The position numbers and the translations under genes were made by a program. Positions 25,424 to 35,895 of a DNA stretch of 64,000 bases are shown here, piece after piece. The stretch comes from Variovorax sp. HW608 (GTDB lineage: Bacteria; Pseudomonadota; Gammaproteobacteria; Burkholderiales; Burkholderiaceae_C): NCBI RefSeq assembly GCF_900090195.1, contig NZ_LT607803.1, forward strand, positions 5,606,229-5,670,228. The letters are read 5' to 3'. The stretch's first letter is position 1; each line of letters opens with the position of its first letter. The notes beneath the pieces were generated by a model. It was not told the origin of the DNA, searched no databases, and saw only the letters and a list, made by a program, of their open reading frames with translations.

Positions 25424-26155
25424 TCACGTGGTGCCGTCCGGCACGAACACGTAGCCGACGCCCCAGACCGTCTGGATGTAGCGCGGCGCCGCGGCGTCGG
25501 ATTCGACCAGCTTGCGCAGGCGCGAGATCTGCACGTCCAGGCTGCGGTCGAAGGGTTCGAACTCGCGGCCGCGCGCGAGTTGGGCCAGCTTTTCGCGCGA
25601 CAGCGGCTGGCGCGGGTGCCGCACCAGCGCCTTCAGCATCGCGAATTCGCCGGTGGTCAGCGACAGTTCCTCGCCGTCCTTCTTGAGCGTGCGCGAGCCG
25701 AGGTCGAAGCTGAACGGGCCGAAGTTCACGGTCTCGTTGTCGGTCGACGGCGCGCCCGGCGCCTCCAGCGGCGGACGGCGGCGCAGCACCGCGTGCACGC
25801 GGGCGAGCAGTTCGCGCGGGTTGAAGGGCTTGCCGAGGTAGTCGTCGGCGCCGACCTCGAGGCCGACGATGCGGTCCACGTCCTCGCCCTTGGCGGTCAG
25901 CATGATGATCGGCGTGCGGTCGTTGGCGGCGCGCAGGCGGCGGCAGACGGAGAGGCCGTCTTCGCCGGGCATCATGAGGTCGAGGACGATCAGGTCGACC
26001 GTGTCGCGAAGCAGGATCCGGTTCAGTGCCTTGCCGTCTTCCGCCACGATGACCTCGAATCCTTCCTGGGTGAGGTAGCGGCGCAGCAGGTCGCGGATGC
26101 GGGCGTCGTCATCGACGATCACGATCTTGTCAGTGCGAGCTGGAGTCTGATTCAT
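25424..26155 (-). CDS. ompR: OmpR-family response regulator
   Basis: A 243-residue regulator: a receiver domain at residues 10-125, with acidic pocket VDDD (14-17), phospho-acceptor D59 in VLDLMMP and K109 in LGKPFNP, then a winged-helix DNA-binding domain from about residue 145, ending in the typical TVWGVGYVF. It lies 34 bases before the sensor kinase gene and is first in the operon. The ATG at 26155 follows directly on a TTTTTA stretch without a good ribosome site. Targets cannot be read from the sequence; porin and envelope control is the role of OmpR/RisA relatives. Confidence 0.93.
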   Translation of the reverse strand: MNQTPARTDKIVIVDDDARIRDLLRRYLTQEGFEVIVAEDGKALNRILLRDTVDLIVLDLMMPGEDGLSVCRRLRAANDRTPIIMLTAKGEDVDRIVGLEVGADDYLGKPFNPRELLARVHAVLRRRPPLEAPGAPSTDNETVNFGPFSFDLGSRTLKKDGEELSLTTGEFAMLKALVRHPRQPLSREKLAQLARGREFEPFDRSLDVQISRLRKLVESDAAAPRYIQTVWGVGYVFVPDGTT

Positions 26156-26157
26156 TT

Positions 26158-26248
26158 TTACAACGGTGAATTTGTAACAACGCCGATTTTGAGGGTGTTG
26201 AGCGGCCGATGCGTCGCTTTGGGTATTGGTTTGACACTAAGTTACAAA
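26158..26248 (-). promoter_or_regulatory. Candidate autoregulatory sites upstream of ompR
   Basis: TTACAA (26158-26163) and TTGTAA (26172-26177) form an inverted repeat with an 8-base spacer. GTTACAAA (26241-26248) is the reverse complement of TTTGTAAC (26171-26178). Repeated GTAAC/GTTAC elements resemble half-sites bound by OmpR-type regulators. Their place next to ompR suggests self-control, which is inference. Confidence 0.4.
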
Positions 26249-26326
26249 ACTTGCGGGCGTTAGCGGCTAGGACGTTCACGCATTGCCTTGGGATGGCAAA
26301 GTCGCTCCTGCTGTCCCACAGTCGTC

Positions 26327-26674
26327 ATGAAAAGCAATAAATTCGTACTGCCCTTTGTCGTCGCCTGCGCTTTGCTCGGCCTTTCTGCCTGGGCGGCGGG
26401 CCCTGTCGGATTCATTTCCACCGGCGATCAGCAGCGCAGCCTGCGCGCTGCGGTCGAAGCCCATCGTGCGGCGACCCGTGCCGAGGCCCAGCAGGGCGAG
26501 GCAATCGCGGGTCGCAGGCTGACGCCGGCCGAACTGGCCGAGCTGCGCCAGCAGGTGCGGCAGCAATCCGCGCCGCGGCAGCAGGCTTCGGCGGAATCCG
26601 TGCCGCCGGAGCGCATGATTCCGGCGCCCGTCTTCAAGGGCGCGGTGCTCGTACCGGGCAAGCAGCGGCCATGA
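26327..26674 (+). CDS. Exported small protein of unknown function
   Basis: A 115-residue protein beginning MKSNKFVLPFVVACALLGLSAWA in two parts: a lysine-bearing N-terminus, then a hydrophobic signal segment to about residue 23. The mature part is rich in Gln, Ala and Arg (LAELRQQVRQQSAPRQQ) and ends in PVFKGAVLVPGKQRP. A TTG at 26288 would add a non-hydrophobic leader, so the ATG at 26327 is preferred. It is divergent from ompR and 43 bases before the SIMPL gene, possibly as an operon. No family is recognised. A periplasmic location is inferred. Confidence 0.72.
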   Translation: MKSNKFVLPFVVACALLGLSAWAAGPVGFISTGDQQRSLRAAVEAHRAATRAEAQQGEAIAGRRLTPAELAELRQQVRQQSAPRQQASAESVPPERMIPAPVFKGAVLVPGKQRP

Positions 26675-26717
26675 GCTGTGCCGGCGCCGCGTCTTTCACC
26701 TTCCGAGGAATCCAGTC

Positions 26718-27422
26718 TTGAACAAAGCCAGATGGTTGGCGGCCTGCGCCGTCCTGACGAGCGCTTCGGCGGCCTGGTCGCAGGCCGTCACGCTTCCCCC
26801 GCCGCAGAACGTGCTGCAGCTTTCGTCCGACGCGACGGTGGAGGTTCAGCAGGACCAGTTGAGCATGACCCTTTCCACGACGCGCGACGGCGCCGACGCG
26901 AGCGCCGTGCAGGCGCAGCTCAAGTCGGCGCTCGATGCTGCGCTGGCCGAGGCGCGCAAGAGCGCTCAGCCGGGGCAGCTCGACGTGCACACCGGGAACT
27001 TCACGATGTCGCCGCGCCGCAGCCGCGAAGGCAAGCTCACCGGCTGGCAGGGCACGGCGGAGCTGATTCTCGAAGGCCGGGACTTCCCGCGCATCGCCCA
27101 GACAGCGGGCAGGATTTCGACCCTGACCGTCGGCAATGTCGGCTTCAGCCTGAGCCGCGAGGAGCGGGCCAAGGCCGAGGCCGAAGCCCAGGGCCAGGCG
27201 ATCGACAACTTCAAGCAGCGCGCCGACGAGCTGGCCAAACGGCTCGGCTTTGCCGGCTACACGCTGCGCGAGGTGGCGGTCAATTCGCACCTCGGCGGCC
27301 CGATCCGCCCGCGAGTGATGGCGATGGAGGCGGCCAAGATGGCAGCAGACGCGCCGCTGCCGATCGAAGCCGGCAAGACCAGCGTGGTGGTGAACGTCTC
27401 CGGATCGGTCCAGCTGAAGTAG
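26718..27422 (+). CDS. SIMPL (DUF541) domain-containing periplasmic protein
   Basis: A 234-residue protein with a signal peptide (about residues 1-21, cut near SAAWSQ) and a SIMPL/DUF541 domain. Typical features are the early VLQLSSDATVEVQQDQ strand, a central TVGNVGFSLSREERAKAEAEA segment with a helix rich in Ala and Glu, and the ending TSVVVNVSGSVQLK. The start is a TTG at 26718 with CCGAGGAA upstream; no ATG fits. SIMPL proteins form oligomeric rings in the cell envelope and their function is poorly known. It follows the small exported protein and converges with bdhA. Confidence 0.88.
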   Translation: MNKARWLAACAVLTSASAAWSQAVTLPPPQNVLQLSSDATVEVQQDQLSMTLSTTRDGADASAVQAQLKSALDAALAEARKSAQPGQLDVHTGNFTMSPRRSREGKLTGWQGTAELILEGRDFPRIAQTAGRISTLTVGNVGFSLSREERAKAEAEAQGQAIDNFKQRADELAKRLGFAGYTLREVAVNSHLGGPIRPRVMAMEAAKMAADAPLPIEAGKTSVVVNVSGSVQLK

Positions 27423-27440
27423 CTGGAACGTAGCGCTCGC

Positions 27441-28211
27441 TTACTGGGCGGTCCAGCCGCCGTCGACCTGCCAGGCGACGCCGCGGACCTGGTCGGCAGC
27501 CGGCGAGCACAGGAACACTGCGAGGCCGCCGAGCTGCTCGACGGTGGTGAACTGCAGCGAGGGTTGCTTTTCGCCGAGCAGTTCCTTCTGGGCCTGGGCG
27601 ACCGCGATGCCTTCGCGCGCAGAGCGGTCGTCGATCTGCTTTTGCACCAGCGGCGTCAGCACCCAGCCGGGGCAGATCGCGTTGCAGGTCACGCCGCTGG
27701 TCGCAGTCTCGAGCGCGACCGTCTTCGTGAAGCCGACGATGCCGTGCTTGGCCGCGACGTAGGCCGACTTCTGCGCCGAGGCGACCAGCCCGTGTGCCGA
27801 GGCGATGTTGATGACCCGGCCCCAGTTGGCCTGGCGCATCGCCGGAATCGCGAGACGGGTGGTGTGGAATGCGCTCGTGAGGTTGATGGCGATGATCGCG
27901 TCCCAGCGCTCCGGCGGGAAGTCCTCGACGTTCGCGACGTGCTGGATGCCCGCGTTGTTCACGAGCACGTCGACGCGGTCGAAGCGCGAGGCGGCGAACT
28001 TCATCATGTCCGCGATCTGGTCGGGCTTGCTCATGTCGGCTCCGTGGTACTCGACCTTGACACCCAGTGCGGCGATTTCCGCGCGCGGCTGTTCGGAGTC
28101 ACCGAAACCATTGAGCACGATGTTTGCGCCTTGCTGTGCAAGCGCCTTGGCGATTCCAAGGCCGATGCCACTGGTGGACCCCGTAACGAGCGCGGTTTTG
28201 CCTTTGAGCAT
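27441..28211 (-). CDS. bdhA: 3-hydroxybutyrate dehydrogenase
   Basis: This short-chain dehydrogenase interconverts (R)-3-hydroxybutyrate and acetoacetate with NAD, acting in breakdown of polyhydroxybutyrate. It is 256 residues. TGSTSGIG (10-17) binds the cofactor, NNAG follows, and the active site is S-Y-K in SAYVAAKHG. The extended QKQIDDRSAREGI lid and the ending VAWQVDGGWTAQ are characteristic of bacterial BDH. The ATG at 28211 follows a GGAG-type site; the frame is open further upstream without homology. A -10 box GATAAT lies at 28256-28251. PhaR for the same storage polymer is encoded 3 kb away. Confidence 0.92.
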   Translation of the reverse strand: MLKGKTALVTGSTSGIGLGIAKALAQQGANIVLNGFGDSEQPRAEIAALGVKVEYHGADMSKPDQIADMMKFAASRFDRVDVLVNNAGIQHVANVEDFPPERWDAIIAINLTSAFHTTRLAIPAMRQANWGRVINIASAHGLVASAQKSAYVAAKHGIVGFTKTVALETATSGVTCNAICPGWVLTPLVQKQIDDRSAREGIAVAQAQKELLGEKQPSLQFTTVEQLGGLAVFLCSPAADQVRGVAWQVDGGWTAQ

Positions 28212-28250
28212 GATGGTGAACTCCGGTTGAAGTAGGATGCAACGACCCCG

Positions 28251-28256
28251 ATTATC
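28251..28256 (-). promoter_or_regulatory. Probable -10 element of bdhA
   Basis: Read on the reverse strand, GATAAT is followed directly by CGGGG, as in the yhbY promoter. It sits 39 bases upstream of the bdhA ATG. No clear -35 is visible. Confidence 0.4.
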
Positions 28257-28359
28257 TTCATCGCGACTTCGCTTTCGACATGACCGCGCTTGCCTTTCAT
28301 CACGCCCCCCGTGAGGCTTGCCGGCCGGCGTGGCGGTCGATTTCCCGGCGTCAGGCACT

Positions 28360-30600
<2,241 letters not shown>

Positions 30601-30620
30601 AAAAGGGCGCCGAAAAAGCC

Positions 30621-30629
30621 TGCTACAAT
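30621..30629 (+). promoter_or_regulatory. Extended -10 promoter of tRNA-Val
   Basis: TGCTACAAT is an extended -10 element 21 bases before the tRNA 5' end and 20 bases after the relA stop. No good -35 box is visible, as is common with extended -10 promoters. Confidence 0.55.
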
Positions 30630-30649
30630 CTCATCTCTCGAATACACAC

Positions 30650-30726
30650 AGGCGCGTAGCTCAGCTGGTTAGAGCACCACCTTGACATGGTGGGGGTCGT
30701 TGGTTCGAGTCCAATCGCGCCTACCA
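30650..30726 (+). tRNA. tRNA-Val (anticodon GAC)
   Basis: A 77-base cloverleaf with the CCA encoded. The acceptor stem AGGCGCG pairs perfectly with CGCGCCT. The anticodon stem CCACC/GGTGG encloses the loop TTGACAT with the anticodon GAC, reading GUC and GUU valine codons. The T-arm has the standard GTTCGAGTCC. No intrinsic terminator is obvious in the following 211 bases, in which I find nothing else that I can identify. Confidence 0.97.
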
Positions 30727-30937
30727 ATTCACTTGGTCACAGTCTGATTAACCACCAGACGCAAAGCTGATCAAGTTCTTCTTCCTCCCAATTCTCTGGA
30801 ATTCGCCTGGATTTCCCTCTTGGAATTCCGGTCCCGATCGCTTATCGGTCTATGGCCTTCGGGCGACTGGCGGCTGCGGCGGCAGTTGTGGTAACTTGCC
30901 CGCTCGTCACCTCAATGCACTCGACTCCAGGGAACAG

Positions 30938-31306
30938 ATGAACAGCCCCGCCGCCGAGATCGATCCAACGCAGGAAGAACTTCGCATCGCGGCGCTGGTG
31001 CGCCAGGCGCCGCTGGAGTTCGCGCGGGTGGTCTACGGGCTCAACGATCGGGCCCACGGGCGCGCCGGCACCATGGCGGCGGAGGAAGTGGCGCGCACCC
31101 TTCGCCAGGGCGCCCCGGTGACCCGGGAGCGCGCCGAGCAGCGCGCGCGTGCCTATCTCCCGGTCGCGGGGCAGGAGCACTGCCCGCGCTGCTGGGTATT
31201 CAACGGCATCAAGAGCCCGCTCCAGTACCGGGAGGCGACCCACGAGCGTCCCGAGACCGGCACCTGCAAGGTTTGCGGCGCCGAGTACGCCACGTCGCTG
31301 GACTGA
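30938..31306 (+). CDS. Small zinc-ribbon protein of unknown function
   Basis: A 122-residue protein. Two knuckles, CPRC (C82 and C85) and CKVC (C110 and C113), are spaced 24 residues apart and should bind one zinc ion. The N-terminal 70 residues are predicted helical and charged (EELRIAALVRQAPLEFARVV). The ATG at 30938 follows CCAGGGAACAG. A longer frame on the opposite strand lacks any motif and is treated as a shadow. It stands alone between tRNA-Val and phaR. Zinc ribbons of this kind often bind nucleic acid or protein, but I do not assign a function. Confidence 0.78.
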   Translation: MNSPAAEIDPTQEELRIAALVRQAPLEFARVVYGLNDRAHGRAGTMAAEEVARTLRQGAPVTRERAEQRARAYLPVAGQEHCPRCWVFNGIKSPLQYREATHERPETGTCKVCGAEYATSLD

Positions 31307-31359
31307 CACCTTCTTTTCGGTCAGGGTAAACCTTGGCGCGGCGCAATAGGGCCGCTCCC

Positions 31360-31365
31360 TAGAAT
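31360..31365 (+). promoter_or_regulatory. Possible -10 element of phaR
   Basis: TAGAAT lies 38 bases before the phaR GTG and 53 bases after the previous stop. It would give a leader of about 30 bases containing the AAGGAG site. No clear -35 is visible. Confidence 0.4.
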
Positions 31366-31403
31366 CGTTTGCACGCGCGATGCGAAATTCGAAGGAGTCC
31401 CTA

Positions 31404-31937
31404 GTGCAGAGCAAGAAGTCCGGTACCAAGCCGGTCCAGCGGGTGATCAAGAAGTATCCGAACCGAAGGCTCTACGACACGGAAACCTCCAGCTACATCA
31501 CGCTCGCCGAGGTGAAGCAGCTCGTCATGAACAAGGAGTCCTTCGTCGTGCGCGACGCCAAGACCGGCGACGACCTCACGCGCAGCATCCTGCTCCAGGT
31601 GATCCTCGAGGAGGAGGCCGGCGGCGCGCCGATGTTCACCGAGCAGGTCCTCGCCAGCATCATCCGGTTCTACGGGCACGCCATGCAGGGCTACATGGGC
31701 CCCTATCTGGAGAAGAACATCCAGGCCATGGCCGAGGTGCAGGCCCAGCTCGCGGAAAAGGCCGAGAGCCTGACGCCGGAAATGTGGGCCCGTTTCATGA
31801 CGCTGCAGTCGCCGGTGCTGCAGGGGCTGATGGGCAACTACGTGGAGCAGTCCAAGAATGTCTTCCTGCAGATGCAGGAGCAGATGCAGAAGAACACCGA
31901 GCAGGTCCTGGGCGCTTTCGGCATCAAGCGCCCCTGA
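31404..31937 (+). CDS. phaR: Polyhydroxyalkanoate synthesis repressor PhaR
   Basis: PhaR senses PHA granules and represses phasin and PHA genes. It is 177 residues from the GTG at 31404, which is 7 bases behind AAGGAG. The ATG at 31380 is in frame but has no such site. The DNA-binding N-terminus is the family signature (VIKKYPNRRLYDTETSSYIT then LAEVKQLV). A helical middle and a glutamine-rich C-terminal coiled segment (VFLQMQEQMQKNTEQ) probably bind granules. It is followed after 39 bases by rimO. The bdhA gene nearby supports active PHB metabolism. Confidence 0.95.
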   Translation: MQSKKSGTKPVQRVIKKYPNRRLYDTETSSYITLAEVKQLVMNKESFVVRDAKTGDDLTRSILLQVILEEEAGGAPMFTEQVLASIIRFYGHAMQGYMGPYLEKNIQAMAEVQAQLAEKAESLTPEMWARFMTLQSPVLQGLMGNYVEQSKNVFLQMQEQMQKNTEQVLGAFGIKRP

Positions 31938-31962
31938 ATCCCGCGTGCCGGCCGATAGCTGG

Positions 31963-31968
31963 GACAAT
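31963..31968 (+). promoter_or_regulatory. -10 element positioned for a leaderless rimO mRNA
   Basis: GACAAT ends 8 bases before the rimO ATG, so transcription would start at or beside the start codon. The sequence AATACGGGGAT after it recurs before yhbY. No Shine-Dalgarno sequence is separable from this element, although GGGG is close to the ATG. Confidence 0.45.
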
Positions 31969-31976
31969 ACGGGGAT

Positions 31977-33383
31977 ATGAGCGAAGTAGCCTCCCCCGAT
32001 AGAACGACCCCGCCGACTGTCCCCAAGATCGGCTTTGTGAGCCTTGGCTGTCCCAAGGCCCTGACTGATTCCGAACTGATCCTGACCCAACTGAGCGCCG
32101 AGGGCTACCAGACCTCGAAGACCTTCGAGGGCGCCGACCTCGTCATCGTGAACACCTGCGGCTTCATCGACGATGCCGTCAAGGAGAGCCTCGACACGAT
32201 CGGCGAAGCCCTGGCAGAGAACGGCCGGGTGATCGTCACCGGCTGCCTGGGCGCCAAGACCGGCGAGCAGGGCGGCAACCTGGTGCGCGAGATGCATCCG
32301 AGCGTGCTCGCCGTGACCGGCCCGCACGCGACGCAGGAGGTGATGGATGCGGTGCATGCGAATCTCCCCAAGCCGCACGATCCCTTCATCGATCTGGTGC
32401 CGCAGGCCTTCGGCGTGGCCGGGCTCAAGCTCACGCCGCGCCACTACGCCTATCTCAAGATCAGCGAGGGCTGCAACCACCGCTGCACCTTCTGCATCAT
32501 TCCGTCGATGCGCGGCGACCTCGTGTCGCGGCCCGTCGGCGATGTGCTGTCGGAGGCCAGGGCGCTGTTCGAGGGCGGGGTCAAGGAACTCCTCGTGATC
32601 AGCCAGGACACGTCGGCCTACGGCGTCGACCTGAAGTACCGCACGGGCTTCTGGGACGGGAAGCCGGTCAAGACGCGCATGCTCGAGCTCGTTCGCACGC
32701 TCGGCGAGATCGCCGCGCCCTACGGTGCGTGGGTCAGGCTGCACTATGTGTATCCGTATCCCAGCGTCGACGAGATCATCCCGCTGATGGCCGAGGGCAA
32801 GGTCCTGCCGTACCTCGACGTGCCGCTGCAGCACAGCCACCCCGAGGTCCTGCGGCGCATGAAGCGGCCGGCCAGCGGCGAGAAGAACCTCGAGCGCATC
32901 GCGCGCTGGCGCGAGGTCTGCCCCGAGCTCGTGATTCGCAGCACCTTCATCGCCGGCTTCCCGGGAGAGACCGAGGAAGAGTTCGAGCACCTGCTCGAAT
33001 TCATCCGCGAGGCCGGGATCGATCGCGCCGGATGCTTCGCCTACAGCCCGGTGGCCGGCGCCGCTGCCAACGACATTCCGGGCATGCTGCCCGAAGCCGA
33101 ACGGGAAGCGCGCCGCGCGCGCTTCATGGAGGTGGCGGAAGCGGTCTCGATCGCCAAGTTGCAGAGGCGCATCGGCGCCACGATGCAGGTCCTCGTGGAT
33201 TCGGCGCCGGCCATGGGCCGCAAGGGCGGTGTCGGCCGCAGCTATGCCGATGCGCCGGAGATCGACGGCACCGTGCGGCTGCTGCCGCCCGAGAAGATCA
33301 GCAAGACGCTGAAGGTCGGCGAGTTCACGCGCGCGCGCATCGTCGGTGCCGAGGGGCACGACCTGATCGCGCTGGCGATTTGA
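31977..33383 (+). CDS. rimO: Ribosomal protein S12 methylthiotransferase RimO
   Basis: This radical-SAM enzyme adds a methylthio group to an aspartate of ribosomal protein S12. It is 468 residues (E. coli 441). The N-terminal UPF0004 domain holds the auxiliary cluster cysteines C25 ([11 protein letters not shown]), C61 ([10 protein letters not shown]) and C90 (VTGCLGA). The radical-SAM cluster motif is CNHRCTFC, with C166, C170 and C173. A C-terminal TRAM domain ends the protein. It differs from the tRNA enzyme MiaB by the CPKALTDSE and [16 protein letters not shown] phrases. The start at 31977 is discussed with its promoter. Confidence 0.95.
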   Translation: MSEVASPDRTTPPTVPKIGFVSLGCPKALTDSELILTQLSAEGYQTSKTFEGADLVIVNTCGFIDDAVKESLDTIGEALAENGRVIVTGCLGAKTGEQGGNLVREMHPSVLAVTGPHATQEVMDAVHANLPKPHDPFIDLVPQAFGVAGLKLTPRHYAYLKISEGCNHRCTFCIIPSMRGDLVSRPVGDVLSEARALFEGGVKELLVISQDTSAYGVDLKYRTGFWDGKPVKTRMLELVRTLGEIAAPYGAWVRLHYVYPYPSVDEIIPLMAEGKVLPYLDVPLQHSHPEVLRRMKRPASGEKNLERIARWREVCPELVIRSTFIAGFPGETEEEFEHLLEFIREAGIDRAGCFAYSPVAGAAANDIPGMLPEAEREARRARFMEVAEAVSIAKLQRRIGATMQVLVDSAPAMGRKGGVGRSYADAPEIDGTVRLLPPEKISKTLKVGEFTRARIVGAEGHDLIALAI

Positions 33384-33400
33384 TGCCGCAAACGACAAAG

Positions 33401-33427
33401 AAAAAAGCCACCGGAGACCGGTGGCTT
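33401..33427 (-). terminator. Intrinsic terminator of tRNA-Leu
   Basis: AAGCCACCGG and CCGGTGGCTT form a perfect 10-bp stem with a 3-base loop. On the reverse strand the stem is followed by TTTTTTC, which fits termination of the tRNA-Leu transcript 35 bases past its 3' end. Confidence 0.8.
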
Positions 33428-33461
33428 GAATCGAAGAACCCTCAAAGGGTGTTTTTGAATT

Positions 33462-33546
<85 letters not shown>

Positions 33547-33600
33547 CCACATACCTGCCGAAGCAGTTATGTTTTGAATTTCAGGAAAGAAGGAGATCAT

Positions 33601-35880
33601 ATCAAAAATTTTGGCCATTCCGGCGGACTGCTGGATGAATTTGAAGGAACGGTGCTTGGACATCGCGACGGACACGGTTTCGTGCAACGCGATGACGGTG
33701 AAGCCGACATCTATCTGCCCCCGAACGAGATGCGTGCGGTGCTGCACAAGGACCGCGTCAAGGCGCGTGTCGTGCGGCTCGATCGTCGTGGTCGGCCCGA
33801 GGGGCGCGTGGTCGAGATCCTCGAGCGCCCCGAGCAGCCGATCATCGGCCGTCTTCTGCACGAAGGCGGCGTGTGGCTCGTGGCGCCGGAGGACAAGCGC
33901 TACGGCCAGGACGTCCTGATTCCCAAGGGCGCGACCGGCACCGCGAAGGTGGGCCAGGTCGTGGTGGTGCAGCTCACGGAGCCGCCCGCGCTCTTCGGGC
34001 AGCCGGTGGGCCGCGTGAAGGAAGTGCTCGGCGAGATCGACGACCCCGGCATGGAGATCGAGATCGCGGTGCGCAAGTACGGCGTGCCGCACGAGTTCTC
34101 CGAAGCGTGCCTCGCGGAATCGAAGGCGCTGCCCGACAAGGTCCGGCCCGCCGACAAGAAGGGGCGCATCGATCTGACCGACATTCCGTTGGTGACCATC
34201 GACGGCGAGGACGCGCGCGATTTCGACGACGCGGTCTACTGCGAGCCCGCCAAGGTCGGCCGCGGCAAGGGCTGGCGATTGCTCGTCGCGATCGCTGACG
34301 TCAGCGCCTATGTGCAGACGGGCTCGGCCATCGACATCGATGCCTACGACCGCGCGACCAGCGTGTACTTCCCGCGCCGCGTGATTCCGATGCTGCCGGA
34401 GAAGCTGTCGAACGGGCTGTGCTCGCTCAACCCCGAGGTCGAGCGCCTGTGCATGGTGTGCGACATGCTCGTGGCGGCGGACGGCGAGATCTACGCCTAT
34501 CAGTTCTACCCGGCGGTGATGTGGAGCCATGCACGCTTCACCTACACCGAGGTCGCCGCGATCCTCGGCAACACGCGCGGGCCGGAGGCGCACAAGCGCA
34601 AGGAGCGCATCAAGGACCTCCTGAACCTGCACGACGTCTATCGCGCCCTGCTCGGCCAGCGCGTGAAGCGCGGCGCGGTGGATTTCGAGACGACCGAGAC
34701 GCAGATCATCTGCGACGAGGCCGGCCGCATCGAGAAGATCGTGCCGCGCACGCGCAACGACGCGCACCGCCTGATCGAGGAAGCCATGCTCGCGGCGAAC
34801 GTCTGCAGCGCGGACTTCATCGCCGAAGGCAAGCACCCGGGCCTGTTCCGAGTGCACGAAGGTCCGACGCCGGAGAAGAAGGAGATCCTGCGCGGCTATC
34901 TCAAGGCGATGGGCGTCGGGCTCTCGATCACCGACGATCCGAAGCCGGGCGAGTTCCAGGCGATCGCCGATGCGACCAAGGAGCGGCCCGATGCGCAGCA
35001 GATCCACACCATGCTGCTGCGCTCGATGCAGCAGGCGATCTACACGCCGATCAACAGCGGTCACTTCGGCCTCGCCTACGAGGCCTACACGCATTTCACG
35101 AGCCCGATCCGGCGCTATCCGGACCTGCTGGTGCATCGCGTGATCAAGGCGATCCTCGGCAAGACCAAGTACCAGTTGCCGATGCTGCCGACGCCGGGCG
35201 AGGCGCATGCCAAGCTCGCGAAGCGCCTCGCTTCGCGCGTGAAGTCGCCGAGCGCCAAGCCGCAGAAGGCCAGCGTCGCACCGAGCAAGGAAGTGCAGGC
35301 CTGGGAAGCCGCGGGCCTGCACTGCAGCGCCAACGAACGGCGAGCCGACGAAGCGAGCCGCGATGTCGAGGCCTGGCTGAAGTGCAAGTACATGCGCGAG
35401 CACCTCGGCGAGGAGTACGGCGGCGTGGTGACCGCGGCCACCACCTTCGGCATCTTCGTCACGCTCGACGCGATGTACGTCGAGGGCCTGGTGCACATCA
35501 CCGAACTCGGCGGCGAGTACTTCAAGTTCGACGAGCAGCGCCAGGAACTGCGCGGCGAACGCACCGGGATCCGCTACGCCATCGGCACGCGCGTGCGCGT
35601 GCAGGTCAGCCGCGTCGACCTCGACGGCCGCAAGATCGACTTCCGGCTCGTGCGCGAAGGCGAGGAACTCGGGTCGCGCGCGATGAAGGACAAGGGAGTG
35701 GCGCCGGGTGGCGTACCCGTGAAGGCCTCGACCAAGCGCGGCGCGCGCAAGAAGCCCGAAGGCACCGTCGAACGCAGCGAGCGCGCGACGTCGCGGGCGC
35801 CAAAATCGGCGATCCAGGCCTTCAAGACCGCGGTCAAGAAGGCGGCCAGCAAGATGAAAGGGCGCAAGACGCGCCGTTGA
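33601..35880 (+). CDS. rnr: Ribonuclease R
   Basis: RNase R is a 3'-5' exoribonuclease that degrades structured RNA. Cold-shock-like domains come first, then the RNB catalytic domain with the acidic metal site DGEDARDFDDAVY, an S1 domain (GGVVTAATTFGIFVTLDAMY), and a Lys/Arg-rich tail. From 33601 the length is 759 residues. The start is unusual: a strong AAGAAGGAGAT (33587-33597) precedes an in-frame ATC at 33601, and no ATG, GTG or TTG follows at normal distance. A TTG at 33574 (768 residues) has no ribosome site. I choose 33601 with an AUC start, tentatively. The SDR gene follows 15 bases after its stop. Confidence 0.9.
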   Translation: MKNFGHSGGLLDEFEGTVLGHRDGHGFVQRDDGEADIYLPPNEMRAVLHKDRVKARVVRLDRRGRPEGRVVEILERPEQPIIGRLLHEGGVWLVAPEDKRYGQDVLIPKGATGTAKVGQVVVVQLTEPPALFGQPVGRVKEVLGEIDDPGMEIEIAVRKYGVPHEFSEACLAESKALPDKVRPADKKGRIDLTDIPLVTIDGEDARDFDDAVYCEPAKVGRGKGWRLLVAIADVSAYVQTGSAIDIDAYDRATSVYFPRRVIPMLPEKLSNGLCSLNPEVERLCMVCDMLVAADGEIYAYQFYPAVMWSHARFTYTEVAAILGNTRGPEAHKRKERIKDLLNLHDVYRALLGQRVKRGAVDFETTETQIICDEAGRIEKIVPRTRNDAHRLIEEAMLAANVCSADFIAEGKHPGLFRVHEGPTPEKKEILRGYLKAMGVGLSITDDPKPGEFQAIADATKERPDAQQIHTMLLRSMQQAIYTPINSGHFGLAYEAYTHFTSPIRRYPDLLVHRVIKAILGKTKYQLPMLPTPGEAHAKLAKRLASRVKSPSAKPQKASVAPSKEVQAWEAAGLHCSANERRADEASRDVEAWLKCKYMREHLGEEYGGVVTAATTFGIFVTLDAMYVEGLVHITELGGEYFKFDEQRQELRGERTGIRYAIGTRVRVQVSRVDLDGRKIDFRLVREGEELGSRAMKDKGVAPGGVPVKASTKRGARKKPEGTVERSERATSRAPKSAIQAFKTAVKKAASKMKGRKTRR

Positions 35881-35895
35881 CCCAAGGAGACTCGA

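Noticed and set aside
30842..31450. 202-codon reverse frame over the zinc-ribbon gene and the phaR start
   Set aside because: It would overlap the start of phaR and its ribosome site. The forward frame has two CxxC knuckles and a plausible start.
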